Positions 1-10,338 of a DNA stretch of 64,000 nucleotides are shown here, one piece after another. This DNA comes from Pelagibius sp. GTDB taxonomy: Bacteria > Pseudomonadota > Alphaproteobacteria > Kiloniellales > Kiloniellaceae. Location of the stretch: the NCBI RefSeq assembly GCF_028281305.1, contig NZ_JANQKD010000028.1, positions 1 to 64,000 on the forward strand, read 5' to 3'. Within the stretch, counting starts at the first letter, position 1. Each line of letters opens with the position of its first letter. The translations under genes and the position numbers were made by a program. Under the pieces are notes generated by a model. That model was not told where the DNA came from, ran no database searches, and saw nothing but the letters and a program-made list of their open reading frames with translations.

Positions 1-96
1 AATTGACTGGCCCAGAAATTGACTGGCCCAGAAATTGACTGGCCCAGAAATTGACTGGCCCAGAAATTGACTGGCCCAGAAATTGACTGGCCCAAA
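1..96. repeat. 16-bp tandem repeat array, six copies
   Basis: Six head-to-tail copies of AATTGACTGGCCCAGA. The first five are identical and the sixth differs at one base. There are no spacers, so this is a minisatellite-type array, not CRISPR. It runs off the left edge, so the true copy number is unknown. Each unit carries TTGAC and TGGCC but no convincing promoter follows. Confidence 0.95.
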
Positions 97-111
97 AAAC
101 AACGGTCCCAC

Positions 112-159
112 AAAAAAGGCGGCGCCCGAACCTGAGTCAGGTTTCAGATCCGGGCGCCG
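112..159 (-). terminator. Rho-independent terminator of the sugar-binding protein gene
   Basis: On the minus strand a 9-bp GC-rich stem (CGGCGCCCG pairing with CGGGCGCCG) is followed by a run of six T. A second small hairpin (AACCTGA/TCAGGTT) lies in the loop. It sits about 40 bp past the stop codon of the binding-protein gene, so that gene ends its transcript here. Confidence 0.8.
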
Positions 160-198
160 TCACAGCATGGGAGGTCTTTTCAGGCGGTACGGCCGGCG

Positions 199-1470
199 CT
201 ATTGGGCGCCGTCCACCGCGTTGACCAGTTCCTCGGCGGCCGTCGCGGCGTCGAACTCGCCGTTGAAGTGGGCGGTCACCACGTCGTAGACCGCGTTCTT
301 CACCGCCGCCGGCGCCGCATGGCCGTGGGCCATGGAGCCGAAGAGCGTGCCGGAGGAACTGGCTGCGGCCAGTTCCGCCATGCCCTTCTTGCCGCAGGCA
401 TCGAAGTCGGCATCGGAAACGTCGGTGCGCGCCGGGACCGAACCCTTGACCACGTTGAAGGCCGACTGGAAGGACGGCGCCATGATCGAGGAGGCCAGCT
501 TCACCTGGGCGTCGCGGCGCCCTTCCCCGACCGAGAACATGGCGAACTGGTCGGAGTTGAAGGTGACCGTGTCCTGGGTGCCCGGGAAACGGAAGCAGAG
601 GAAGTCCTGATCCGGGGTCAGGCCCGCCTTGAGGAATTCGCCCTTGGCCCAGTCGCCCATGAACTGCACACCGGCCTTGCCTTCGATCACCATGGCCGAG
701 GCCAGGTTCCAGTCACGCCCGGAGAAGTTCTCGTCGACGAAGCCGCGCAGGGTTCCCATGCGCTGGAAGGCCTCGACCATCTGCGCACCGCCCAGAGTAT
801 CCGGGTCGAGGTCGATGAAGGCGGCCTTGTAGAACTCGGGCCCGCCGACGCTCATCACGACGGCATCGAAGATGGTCGCGTCCTGCCAGGCCTGACCGCC
901 GTGGGCAACGGCAACGTAGCCGGCGTCCTTGATCTTGGTGAGGGCGGCAATCAGCTCGTCCCAGGAGGTCGGCTGGGCGATGCCCAGTTCGTCGAAGATC
1001 TTCTTGTTGGCCCAGACCCAGTTGGTCGAGTGCACGTTTACCGGCGCCGAGATCCACTTGCCGTCGTGCTTGGCGAAGCGCTGCAGCGCGGCGGGCACCA
1101 CCGTGTCCCAGTTCTCCGCGGCGGCCACGGTGTTCAGGTCGGCCAGCGCGCCTTCCTGCGCCCAGTCCTGAATGTCGAAGCCGAGCATCTGCACGGCGGT
1201 GGGCGCGTTGCCGGCCGTCACCCGGGCGCGCAGCACGGTCATCGCCTGCTCGCCGCCGCCACCGGCCACGGGCATGTCCTGCCAGCCGACGCCCTTGCCT
1301 TCCAGGTCTTCCTTCAGAACGTTGAGCGCGGCCGCCTCGCCGCCCGAGGTCCACCAGTGCAGGACTTCGACGTCTTCCGCCTGCGCCGCCGGCGCAGCCG
1401 CCAAAAGGCCCAGGGCCATCAGGCCGGGGGCGACGAAGCTCGTGGTGAGCTTCAGGGCAAATCGGGTCAT
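199..1470 (-). CDS. Sugar ABC transporter substrate-binding protein (family 1)
   Basis: Predicted periplasmic binding protein of a carbohydrate ABC importer, 423 residues. The start is the ATG giving MTRFALKL, preceded by GGGAGGA. A Sec signal peptide ends near AAPAAQA|ED. Mature protein begins [12 protein letters not shown], typical of family 1 solute-binding proteins related to GtsA/ThuE, with the Trp-rich segment [13 protein letters not shown] further on. It is transcribed away from a LacI-type regulator, with a matching operator between promoter and start. No permease or ATPase gene follows before the terminator, so its partners lie outside this window or elsewhere. Sugar specificity cannot be read from sequence. 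Confidence 0.9.
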   Translation of the reverse strand: MTRFALKLTTSFVAPGLMALGLLAAAPAAQAEDVEVLHWWTSGGEAAALNVLKEDLEGKGVGWQDMPVAGGGGEQAMTVLRARVTAGNAPTAVQMLGFDIQDWAQEGALADLNTVAAAENWDTVVPAALQRFAKHDGKWISAPVNVHSTNWVWANKKIFDELGIAQPTSWDELIAALTKIKDAGYVAVAHGGQAWQDATIFDAVVMSVGGPEFYKAAFIDLDPDTLGGAQMVEAFQRMGTLRGFVDENFSGRDWNLASAMVIEGKAGVQFMGDWAKGEFLKAGLTPDQDFLCFRFPGTQDTVTFNSDQFAMFSVGEGRRDAQVKLASSIMAPSFQSAFNVVKGSVPARTDVSDADFDACGKKGMAELAAASSSGTLFGSMAHGHAAPAAVKNAVYDVVTAHFNGEFDAATAAEELVNAVDGAQ

Positions 1471-1517
1471 GTGGGTCCTCCCAGTTGTCTGCGCGATGAA
1501 ATTCGCATCTGCCTTAT

Positions 1518-1531
1518 CTGTAACGTTACAG
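1518..1531. promoter_or_regulatory. LacI-type operator upstream of the binding-protein gene
   Basis: CTGTAACGTTACAG is a perfect 14-bp palindrome with the central CG typical of LacI-family operators. It lies 47 bp upstream of the binding-protein start codon. An AT-rich stretch on its far side (about 1565-1608) could hold the promoter, so a bound repressor would block transcription. Confidence 0.75.
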
Positions 1532-1656
1532 TTCAGAAGCGTCAACAGGCGACCGGATCAAATCTTTCTACCTCCCACTATATATCTGATAATAAATAGG
1601 TATTTTGATGGACTCGGCTATACCGTTCCCCTCATTCCGACAACCTGCCTTGTTAT

Positions 1657-1670
1657 CTGTAACGATACAG
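1657..1670. promoter_or_regulatory. LacI-type operator upstream of the regulator gene
   Basis: CTGTAACGATACAG matches the operator in front of the divergent gene at 13 of 14 positions, and both are preceded by TTAT. It lies about 50 bp before the regulator start, which suggests autoregulation. Confidence 0.75.
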
Positions 1671-1722
1671 GTATAGTTGCGAGGATTTTACATGGCCTTC
1701 AGCGGCCGGGAGATGGTGATTC

Positions 1723-2880
1723 GTGGCACCCAGGGACAAGTCGGAAACCGCAGCCAGAGCAGCACCGGAGACCGCTCTGCGCGGCCCGACGGCCGGTGCC
1801 GTCGAGCCCGGCAAGCGGCCGACCCTGAAGACGATTGCCGAGATCGCCAATCTCGGCGTGACCACGGTGTCCCGCGCCCTGAAGGATGGCCCGGAGATCG
1901 GCGAGGACACCAAGAAGCGGGTACGCCGCATTGCCCGCGACATCGGCTACCGGCCCGACCGGGCCGGGGTGCGGCTGCGCACCGGCAAGACCAACGTGAT
2001 CTCCCTGGTCCTGAACCCCCACGAGGAGGTCATGGGCTACGGCACCTCGATGATCTTCGGCATCTCCCAGGCTCTGCGCGACACCGCCTATCACCTGGTG
2101 GTGACGCCGCACTTCCTGGAAGGCGATCCCATGGAGCCGATCCGCTACATCATCGAGACCGGCTCGGCCGACGGCATCATCCTGTCGCGCACCCGTCCGC
2201 AGGACGAGCGCATCCGCTACCTGCTGGAAATGGGCTTTCCCTTCGTCTGTCATGGGCGCAGCGAGCTGGCCACGCCCCACCCCTTTCACGACTTCGACAA
2301 CTACGCCTTTGCCTTCGAAGCCGCCAAACGGCTCATCGAGAAGGGCCGCCGGCGGCTGTGCATCATCGCGCCGCCCGAAGGCGTCACCTATCACAACCAC
2401 ATGATGATGGGCTTCGAGCGGGCCGCCCATCAGTTCGGCGCAGTAGCGCTCCCCGCCCCAAGCATAAACACCGACACGGCGCCCGAGGACATCCGCAGCA
2501 CCCTGCGGCAGATGATGGCAGAGAGCGATCCGCCCGACGGCTTCATCTGCTCCGGCGACATCTCGGCCCTCGCCCTGACCGCGGGGCTGCGCGATGCCGG
2601 CATGACGCCCGGCAGGGAGTTCGACCTGGTGGCCAAGCAGACCTCCTCGGCGCTCGACCACACGACGCCGGCCATCGACACGATCTTCGAGGATCTGACC
2701 GCCACCGGCCACACCCTGGCCAGCCTGCTGGTGCGCCGCATCAACGACGAGCCGGTGGAGAGCCTGCAGACCGTGAGAGAACCGGAACTGCGCTTCAGAA
2801 CCGCCGCCCCGGCGACAAGCGCCCCTATTGGCCAAAGCCAGGATAGCCGGACCCAGGGCAGCCAACCCGAACAGGTTTGA
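1723..2880 (+). CDS. LacI family transcriptional regulator
   Basis: Sugar-responsive DNA-binding regulator, 385 residues. The GTG start is preceded by GGGAG at good spacing. An Ala/Pro-rich N-terminal extension of about 30 residues comes before the LacI helix-turn-helix (PTLKTIAEIANLGVTTVSRA) and hinge helix (residues about 33-85). The rest is a periplasmic-binding-protein-like ligand domain. It is divergent from the sugar-binding protein gene, and two near-identical palindromes in the intergenic region are its probable operators. It is followed after 10 bp by the DUF1479 gene, probably one transcript. The ligand is not predictable. Confidence 0.92.
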   Translation: MAPRDKSETAARAAPETALRGPTAGAVEPGKRPTLKTIAEIANLGVTTVSRALKDGPEIGEDTKKRVRRIARDIGYRPDRAGVRLRTGKTNVISLVLNPHEEVMGYGTSMIFGISQALRDTAYHLVVTPHFLEGDPMEPIRYIIETGSADGIILSRTRPQDERIRYLLEMGFPFVCHGRSELATPHPFHDFDNYAFAFEAAKRLIEKGRRRLCIIAPPEGVTYHNHMMMGFERAAHQFGAVALPAPSINTDTAPEDIRSTLRQMMAESDPPDGFICSGDISALALTAGLRDAGMTPGREFDLVAKQTSSALDHTTPAIDTIFEDLTATGHTLASLLVRRINDEPVESLQTVREPELRFRTAAPATSAPIGQSQDSRTQGSQPEQV

Positions 2881-2890
2881 GGAGACGCCG

Positions 2891-4120
2891 ATGGACGAAA
2901 CCATCCGCCGCTACATCATCGAGGCCAAAAAAGACCTGCGCGCCCGTCAGGACGTGGAAACGGCTTTCGCCAAGGTGCGCGACGCCATGGAGCGGGAGGT
3001 CGCGGCCATCTTCGAGGAAGAGGCGAAGACCGGTTCCGCGATTCCTTCCCTCGACTTCGAAGCAGTGAGGGCCGACAAGGTCAGCGACGACCAGCGCGCG
3101 CAAATCCGCCGTCGCGGCGCCGTCGTGATCCGCGGCGTTTTCCCGCGCGCCCGCGCGGAGGCCTGGAACGAGCAGGTCGGCCTCTACATCGACGAGAACG
3201 ACTATCTCGAGAAGGCCCAGGAAAAGGCCGGCATGGACAAATACTTCGAGGAGCTGAAGGCGGACCGGCCGCAGATTTACGGGCTCTACTGGTCGAAGCC
3301 GCAGATCGAGGCACGCCAGGCCGAGGAGATGTCCCTCACCAAGCGCTTCCTGAACCGGCTCTGGGATGTGGACAGCCCGGTGGGACGGGAGTTCGACCCC
3401 GACAACGACTACGCCTATGCCGACCGCACGCGCCGGCGCCAGCCGGGCGACAGCAAGCTGGGCCTCTCCCCGCATGTCGACGCCGGCTCCTACGAGCGCT
3501 GGGTCGACCCGGCCTTCCAGAAGATCTACGAGCCGGTCTTCGCCGGCGACTGGAGCGCCTACGACCCCTGGAAGGCAGCCTACCGAACGCAGACACGGGA
3601 ATTCCCCTCCCCCGCCGTCTGCTCCATGTTCCGCTCCTTCCAGGGCTGGACGGCGCTGACCGCCCAGGGCCCGGACGACGGCACCCTGCAGTTGGTGCCC
3701 ATCGCCAAGGGCATGGCCTTCATGCTGCTGCGCGCGTTGCAGCCCGACGTCGCCGAGGACGAACTCTGCGGCGCGCTGCCGGGCCGCGCCCTGGTGGCCC
3801 ATCCGGACTGGCACGCGGACCTGCTGAAAGGCCTGGTCTCGATCCCCAAGGTGGAGCCGGGTGACACCGTCTGGTGGCACCCGGACCTGATCCATGCCGT
3901 GGAAGATCAACACAACGGCAAGGAGGAAGCGAACGTGATCTACGTCGGCGCTTCGCCGCGCTGCCCCAAGAACGAGGCCTACGCCCGCAAGCAGGCCGCC
4001 AGCTTCCTCGCCGGGGAAAGCGCGCCGGACTTCGCGCCGGAGAACTACGAGGTGGACTTCCGCGGCCGCGCGACCCTGGACGACCTGACCGACCTGGGCC
4101 GCGCCCAGATGGCCTTGTAA
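2891..4120 (+). CDS. DUF1479 (YbiU-like) putative 2-oxoglutarate/Fe(II) oxygenase-fold protein
   Basis: Member of the DUF1479/YbiU family, 409 residues, full length for the family. The ATG giving MDETIRRY was chosen because it follows GAGGAGACGCCG. An HxD pair in SPHVDAGSYERW and a later His in WWHPDLIHAVED fit the metal-binding facial triad of the cupin-like oxygenase fold. Family function is not established. It directly follows the LacI gene, so it is probably in the same sugar-responsive regulon and may act on a carbohydrate-derived compound (inference). Confidence 0.85.
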   Translation: MDETIRRYIIEAKKDLRARQDVETAFAKVRDAMEREVAAIFEEEAKTGSAIPSLDFEAVRADKVSDDQRAQIRRRGAVVIRGVFPRARAEAWNEQVGLYIDENDYLEKAQEKAGMDKYFEELKADRPQIYGLYWSKPQIEARQAEEMSLTKRFLNRLWDVDSPVGREFDPDNDYAYADRTRRRQPGDSKLGLSPHVDAGSYERWVDPAFQKIYEPVFAGDWSAYDPWKAAYRTQTREFPSPAVCSMFRSFQGWTALTAQGPDDGTLQLVPIAKGMAFMLLRALQPDVAEDELCGALPGRALVAHPDWHADLLKGLVSIPKVEPGDTVWWHPDLIHAVEDQHNGKEEANVIYVGASPRCPKNEAYARKQAASFLAGESAPDFAPENYEVDFRGRATLDDLTDLGRAQMAL

Positions 4121-4181
4121 GCCCTAGGCCCACAAGTATGAAGCCATGAGCGGACAGCGGGGCGCAGTACCAAGGCTGAAT

Positions 4182-4598
4182 TCAGCGGCCCCGAGTTCCC
4201 TCAGCCGGATTCACAGAGAAGATCGCGACCTTGTTGCCCAGGGGATCGCGGAGATATCCGACATAGAAGCGATCGCTGTACTCGGCGCGGAAGCCGGGAG
4301 CGCCCTCGTCGGAGCCGCCCGCCTGAAGACCCGCGGCGTGAAGGCTGCGGACCATCTCCTGCGTCTCGGCTTGGAAGGCCGTCATGGAGCCGTTGCCAAC
4401 GGTCGCCTCCTTCCCGTCGTATGGCTTTGCCACGTATACCGCAGCGGGGCCGGGGGACCGGCCGGGCCGGTCCGGAAAGGTGAATTCAATACCTTCCGGC
4501 ACTTCCTCCTTCCTGTAGCCCAGTGGGGTCAGGATGGCTGTGTAGAAACGCCCTGAGAGCGCGGTATCGTTGGCACCAACCCTGATGTAGCTCAGCAT
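4182..4598 (-). CDS. VOC family (glyoxalase/bleomycin-resistance fold) protein
   Basis: Small cytosolic protein of 138 residues with one vicinal-oxygen-chelate domain. MLSYIRVGANDTALSGRFY matches the first beta-alpha unit and DPLGNKVAIFSV is the typical C-terminal strand. The start follows AGGAGCGG. Members of this subgroup are usually annotated as glyoxalase-like with unknown substrate. It stands alone, convergent with the DUF1479 gene. Confidence 0.85.
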   Translation of the reverse strand: MLSYIRVGANDTALSGRFYTAILTPLGYRKEEVPEGIEFTFPDRPGRSPGPAAVYVAKPYDGKEATVGNGSMTAFQAETQEMVRSLHAAGLQAGGSDEGAPGFRAEYSDRFYVGYLRDPLGNKVAIFSVNPAEGTRGR

Positions 4599-5043
4599 GC
4601 AGCCGCTCCTATCTGCAATCTGCCCCCGAAGGCGCCAAGCGCGCCTCCGTTTCGGGCAACTGTACTTACCAGAACCCGGCCGGTCATTCAGGCACCACGG
4701 CCGAGGCTGCGCAACATGCGTGAGGACCGTGTGGAGCCGGCCATCGCGGGGCGCAGCGTTGTCAATGCCGTCACGGCTTCACTGGATGGGCTTAGACCGG
4801 ACACGTTCGTACCACGCTGTTACCTCGCCGTACTAGGCAGATCGTACGATCCGTGTCCGGCCAGCACCCGGTCATGATCGCCGCCACATTGCAGGCGCGC
4901 TAGACCGGAACGGCGTGGCTGCTTCGAGTCGATACCTATGATGTGAATGGACCGGCCAAACTTCGCCCATTGGCACATCTATGACCTGCACGGTCCGCGG
5001 GTGGATGTCCGAAGTCCTGCCGAACCCGAGGTCCAGTCAAGCG
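4599..5043. other. Gene-free stretch of about 445 bp
   Basis: No frame with convincing protein character, RBS and start was found. Short open frames exist, but their composition is not that of the neighbouring genes. It may hold decayed sequence. The promoter for the VOC gene should lie at the left end. Confidence 0.5.
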
Positions 5044-7254
5044 CTACTCCGCCGTCACGAAGTTGGCTTCGGGCAGGTCGACGGCGGCGCCGCCCTGTTC
5101 GCGCACTTCCTCGAGCAGGTCCATCCAGTCCTCCAGATCGAAGTGGACGGGCCCGTCGCTGCCGAAGTAATCGCGTTGGAGCTGCACCAGAAGCGCCTTG
5201 GCCTCGTCCAGCCGTGAGTCGCGGCCGTCCCAGTTTGTGTTGCCGTGGCGCAGGTCCTCGGTCACCGCGGAGAGCAGCGCGACCAGGGCGGCCTCGAAAG
5301 GATGCATCAAGGGCATGACCCGCGGTGTGGCGACCGGCCAATCGGCGGCAACGGGCGGGCCGTCGTTCTGCCAGGCCCAGATCGCACGCAGCAGACGCCA
5401 GTCCTTCTCCGCCGCCGCATAGTCGCCGGCGGCGTGGCGGGAGCGCGCGCGCATGTAGTGATAGGGCGGCTCGACGATACGGTCGGCCGCAGCCAGTTCG
5501 ATGGCGGAGTCCAGCAGATGGAGGGCGCGGGCCAGGGCCTCCGCCTCCTCCTGATCGCTGAGACGCCGCCGCAGAAGATCGCCCTCGGCATCGCGGGGCC
5601 GCGAGACGGCCAGCCGCGCCCAGAGATAGCGGACCAGGGATTCCTCCCAGTTCCTGCGGCCGTCCTCGGCGTAGCGGCCGACACGGCGGAGCGGTTCGGG
5701 CGCGACCGGCGCCAGCTCGAAAGCCTCCCAGTCCACCTGCCAGCCCGCATAGCTGCTGTGCGGGCTGGGCGCGCGGTCGCCGGTGGTCATCCAGACCTCG
5801 TCCTTGCCCCTGCGGCGCTCAGGGTCGGCCAGAACGACACTGCCGAGCTGGCCGTAGACCTTGCGCGGCACCCGCCCGTAGGCGCGTTCCGCCGAGAGCG
5901 GATCCGGCGGTGTGGGCAAGGCCGTACGGATCTTCTCCAGTGCGCCATCGCGGCTGGAGGCCAGCCAGTCGATGGCCCAGTCGAGATCGATGCGGCGCTG
6001 CTCGCCCTCTTCCTTCAGCACGGCCTCCACGGACTCGAAACGGGCGTGGGTCTCCAGCCACTTGCCAAAGGTGGGGCTGAAGTGGTTGTCGTCTTCGTCG
6101 AAGAGGCGCTCGGCCATGTCGTGGTGCAGGAAGTGGTTGGTCTGGGGAACGGCGTCGCCCTCGTGCTTGGTGACCCGCACACGCTCGCCGTTCAGTTCGA
6201 TACGCCTGGCCCGCCCGGTCCGCGCCTCCGACACAAAGATGGTCCAGGCGGCGAAGTGCTTGCTGTCCTTTACCAGGTCGACCGCCTCGTCCACCGTCGC
6301 CGCTTCGCGCAGCACCCGTTGTTCAACGAAGGGGCAGATGTCGGCATGACCGAAGAGAAAGCCGCTTTCGTACTGCGTGGTCGACATCTGGTGCAGGGAG
6401 ACCGCGAGGCCGGCGTCGTTGAGGCCGCTGATGCCGCCTGGATAGATCAGCCCGGCGGTGCCGAAGGCGGCATACCTGTGCCAGCCCGGATTGCCTTCGG
6501 TCTCATCGAGAAGCGAGAGCACCGGCGCCTTGTTCCAGTGGAAGAGGTCGGCGTCGAGATTGCGCGCATGCAGGTGCCGACCGTCACGGGTCAGCCGCCC
6601 CGGCACCGCAAAGCCGGTGCAGGCGAAGTCGATGCGGTTGTTGGGACCTGCCATCGACTTCAGGGTGGCGGCGATGTCCTGTTGCTTGTCGCCGTCGTCC
6701 TTGGCCTCCTCCAAGTACGCCTTGGTGTCCGGATCCGCCAGTCTCGAGGTTACGAGCGCCAGGATGGCCGGTGCCCTAAAGGCCCGCACGCCGGGAATCT
6801 GAAAGATGCGCGTCACGGCATCGATGATGTTCCCCACCTCGATGGCGATCAGCGCATCGCGCACTTCCAGATCGGAGAAGGCGGGGTTGGCGAGCCCTTC
6901 GCGGTACCCTGCCGCAAGGCCATCGACGGCGGCTTTGAATTCGTCGCTGCAGTGCTCGAGGATGCGGTCGCTGTAGCAGCGGTAGAGCGCGGAGGCCACG
7001 TGGCTGAGGGTGGCGCTTTCCAGGTTCACGGCGCGCGCGATGGTCGAGACGATCTCGGGAAAGGCGCCGTCCTGAATCTCCTGGGCCAGCAGCCGGCCAT
7101 GGTCGTAGGCCATGTCGGGAAAGCGGCCGCGCTGTTTCAGAACGAAGAAAGGCTGGCCGTCGATGGTCAGGCGTCTGAGGCTGCTCTCCGCACGCCCCTG
7201 CCCGTCGGGCAGGACTTCAGGCGCCTGCTCCCAGCCTTCGATCACCCCGTTCAT
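5044..7254 (-). CDS. C45-family Ntn-hydrolase / acyltransferase-like protein with long C-terminal extension
   Basis: Predicted autoprocessing N-terminal-nucleophile hydrolase of peptidase family C45 (acyl-CoA:6-aminopenicillanate acyltransferase-like), 736 residues. Start at ATG giving MNGVIEG after GGGGGAG. The likely nucleophile is Cys212 in FACTGFAV, followed by RHLHARNLDAD, the family pattern in which the chain is cut just before Cys. About 210 residues precede the Cys, as in bacterial homologues. Beyond residue 480 there is a further 250-residue, largely helical part with a repeat-like segment (HYMRARSRHAAGDYAAAEKD) resembling TPR helices, which simple C45 enzymes lack. No signal peptide. 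Substrate unknown; beta-lactam chemistry should not be assumed. Confidence 0.8.
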   Translation of the reverse strand: MNGVIEGWEQAPEVLPDGQGRAESSLRRLTIDGQPFFVLKQRGRFPDMAYDHGRLLAQEIQDGAFPEIVSTIARAVNLESATLSHVASALYRCYSDRILEHCSDEFKAAVDGLAAGYREGLANPAFSDLEVRDALIAIEVGNIIDAVTRIFQIPGVRAFRAPAILALVTSRLADPDTKAYLEEAKDDGDKQQDIAATLKSMAGPNNRIDFACTGFAVPGRLTRDGRHLHARNLDADLFHWNKAPVLSLLDETEGNPGWHRYAAFGTAGLIYPGGISGLNDAGLAVSLHQMSTTQYESGFLFGHADICPFVEQRVLREAATVDEAVDLVKDSKHFAAWTIFVSEARTGRARRIELNGERVRVTKHEGDAVPQTNHFLHHDMAERLFDEDDNHFSPTFGKWLETHARFESVEAVLKEEGEQRRIDLDWAIDWLASSRDGALEKIRTALPTPPDPLSAERAYGRVPRKVYGQLGSVVLADPERRRGKDEVWMTTGDRAPSPHSSYAGWQVDWEAFELAPVAPEPLRRVGRYAEDGRRNWEESLVRYLWARLAVSRPRDAEGDLLRRRLSDQEEAEALARALHLLDSAIELAAADRIVEPPYHYMRARSRHAAGDYAAAEKDWRLLRAIWAWQNDGPPVAADWPVATPRVMPLMHPFEAALVALLSAVTEDLRHGNTNWDGRDSRLDEAKALLVQLQRDYFGSDGPVHFDLEDWMDLLEEVREQGGAAVDLPEANFVTAE

Positions 7255-7436
7255 GCTCTCCCCCAATCGCAGACTCGGTCTTTGATACTTGCGGGCGACA
7301 CTCTAAGTCCCCAGCGCCCGCCTGCTGTGGAGAAAGTCACACCGCCTCATAGAGCACGAAACGATCACACAAGCCAAAGGGCAAAAGAGGGGGCGCAGGG
7401 GACAAAAGGCGAATGGAAAGGCCCGCAGCGAGGCGC

Positions 7437-8684
<1,248 letters not shown>

Positions 8685-8754
8685 TTATGCCATCAAGGGT
8701 GACGGGCTTTGCGCTGCGAAGCAACGGTCACGTTGAAAGGGCGGTATGCGGACC

Positions 8755-9825
8755 TCAGGCCGCCGATCCGGGCTCCACGTCGAAGCTCTTGTGGCGGATG
8801 CGCCAGCCTTCAGCCGTGCGGTGCAGGGTCAGGAGATCGATGAAGACGTGGCCGCCAACGCGCACGCGCGCCTTCACCAGGGCGATGCGCCCCACCACCT
8901 CCATGGAGAGGATCGTCTTGTCCATGATGGCCCCCTGCGAAGCCTGGGACGGCTGGGAAACCACGCGGTCGACAAAGGCCTCCGCGCCGAGATCCATAGG
9001 TTCGTCGCCGAAGAACCCGACAACGCGGGCGTCGGAATCGAAGGTTCCGAGAAGGCGCGCCCGGTCGCCGTGGAAGGCGCCCAGGAAGTATTCCTCCACC
9101 ACGGTCGCGATGCGGGCCTCGGTGCGGGCCTCGGTGCGGGCCTCGGTCCCGGCGGCGGCCAGGCCGTCCTGCTCCTGAAGCCAGGCATCGTGGAGCCACT
9201 TCTCCGTGCCCCGGCGCCCGGGAAAGGTGATCCAGCGGATATCGCGCTCGAAGGTCATAACCGATCCGTCAGCGGCCAGGATGACCCAGAAATAAAGCCT
9301 GTCCGCCAGGTTACGGAACTTGACCTTCGTGCCGCTGACCGTGGTGTCATGGCCGGCGATCCTCACGACCTCGTCATGGCGGTCGACCCAGAGAACCTCG
9401 TGGTCGGTCAGGAGGTCGGGCGCCTGCTGCCGCAGAAAGGCAAGAGCGCCGTCGCGCGCCGCGTCCTCTTGCGGCAAGGCGCCGTCGGAGACGCCGGCAT
9501 AGAGCCGGGTGAAGCCTTTCAGACGCCCGCCGTCGCGTTCCACCACCAGGCTCGCATGCGCGCCACCCAGATTGGGATCTACTGTATCGCCCGGTTGATA
9601 GCGGTGTAGGACGACCGGCGTCCCGTCCATCTCCCCTTCCAGGGTCAGGACCGCGACATAGTCTTGCGGCAGGAGATCGCGAAAGGCCTCCGTAGATGGG
9701 GTTCCGGCCGTTGCGCTAGCAAGCATCTGGTTTCCTTTCCTGTCTGCTTCCGCCGAGGGCGACAGCAGGATCGAAAGTCCCGCCACAACAGCCGCCCAGC
9801 CCTTGCGGTTCGATAGAAGCTGCAT
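8755..9825 (-). CDS. Exported protein with C-terminal NTF2/lumazine-binding-like domain
   Basis: Predicted secreted protein of 356 residues. The start giving MQLLSNRKG was chosen for its RBS (AAGGCGAG) and because it yields a clean signal peptide ending near SPSAEA. The N-terminal half (to about 225) is unrecognised. The C-terminal part (VEEYFLGAFHGDRARLL through IRHKSFDVEPG) resembles the SnoaL/NTF2 fold, as in putative lumazine-binding proteins. The two are joined by TEARTEARTEAR, coded by a 12-bp tandem repeat. Its upstream region carries the same motif as the adjacent MerR gene, so it is probably under that regulator. Confidence 0.7.
   Translation of the reverse strand: MQLLSNRKGWAAVVAGLSILLSPSAEADRKGNQMLASATAGTPSTEAFRDLLPQDYVAVLTLEGEMDGTPVVLHRYQPGDTVDPNLGGAHASLVVERDGGRLKGFTRLYAGVSDGALPQEDAARDGALAFLRQQAPDLLTDHEVLWVDRHDEVVRIAGHDTTVSGTKVKFRNLADRLYFWVILAADGSVMTFERDIRWITFPGRRGTEKWLHDAWLQEQDGLAAAGTEARTEARTEARIATVVEEYFLGAFHGDRARLLGTFDSDARVVGFFGDEPMDLGAEAFVDRVVSQPSQASQGAIMDKTILSMEVVGRIALVKARVRVGGHVFIDLLTLHRTAEGWRIRHKSFDVEPGSAA
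9111..9146. repeat. 12-bp coding tandem repeat, three copies
   Basis: TGCGGGCCTCGG occurs three times in a row and encodes the TEAR repeats of the interdomain linker in the exported NTF2-like protein. The repeat keeps frame, so copy-number change would only alter linker length. Confidence 0.9.
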
Positions 9826-9902
9826 GTCTCGCCTTTCCATGTTGCGTGGTTGATCGATGGCCGTCGCTGGGGCAACGGGCCGATGGTTTCCATTCATGTT
9901 CA

Positions 9903-9922
9903 ACAGTTGACGTTAACTGTAG
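9903..9922. promoter_or_regulatory. Putative MerR-family operator, site 1
   Basis: An 18-bp near-palindrome (ACAGTTGACGTTAACTGT, one mismatched pair) contains ACGTTAACTGTAG. The same 13-bp element with one change recurs just upstream of the MerR gene. It lies about 80 bp before the exported-protein start. Confidence 0.6.
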
Positions 9923-9938
9923 GTTTTGGCCAAAAAAA

Positions 9939-10328
9939 TCAGCGGGACTTCTTTGCTTCCTCGATCAAATCCTCGAGCCTTTTGATGTTCGCCTTCACGT
10001 CCTTGCGGAAGCCCTGCAGTGCAGAGAGCCGGTTCTCGGTCTCGGAAAGGTGCCCGTGAAGGATCTCCAGCACCCGGCGCTTGCCCAGAATGCCCGTCTC
10101 GTCGACGAAGTAGAGATCGATCACATCGGCGATCTCCTCCAGCGACAGGCCGATATCCTTCAAGGCAGCGATCTTCTCCAGGCGCTTCAGGGTGGTTTCG
10201 TCATAGTAACGGTAACCACGGCCCTCTCGCTCGCTGGGCGCGATCAGCCCCCTTTCCTCGTAGAAGTGTATGGTGCGCTGGCTGAGCCCTGTCCGCTCCG
10301 CAAGCTCGCCGATCCGCATTCTGTTCAT
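9939..10328 (-). CDS. MerR family transcriptional regulator
   Basis: Small regulator of 129 residues with a winged-helix N-terminus (MRIGELAERTGLSQRTIHFY, then RGYRYYDE) and a C-terminal dimerisation coiled coil (about residues 80-129). It lacks the Cys pattern of metal-sensing MerR or CueR, so the signal is unknown. AAGGTG precedes the start. A 13-bp motif present in front of this gene and of the downstream exported-protein gene suggests it controls both. Confidence 0.92.
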   Translation of the reverse strand: MNRMRIGELAERTGLSQRTIHFYEERGLIAPSEREGRGYRYYDETTLKRLEKIAALKDIGLSLEEIADVIDLYFVDETGILGKRRVLEILHGHLSETENRLSALQGFRKDVKANIKRLEDLIEEAKKSR

Positions 10329-10338
10329 TCATCACCTT

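Noticed and set aside
1..96. CRISPR array
   Set aside because: Units are 16 bp and directly joined with no spacers, and no cas genes are present.
202..1599. Long open frame on the plus strand opposite the sugar-binding gene
   Set aside because: It is the antisense shadow of a well-supported gene in high-GC DNA; its translation is rich in Arg, Gly and His with no domain.
4690..4870. Remnant of a transposase gene
   Set aside because: A short frame looked protein-like, but no transposase motif or terminal repeats could be identified.
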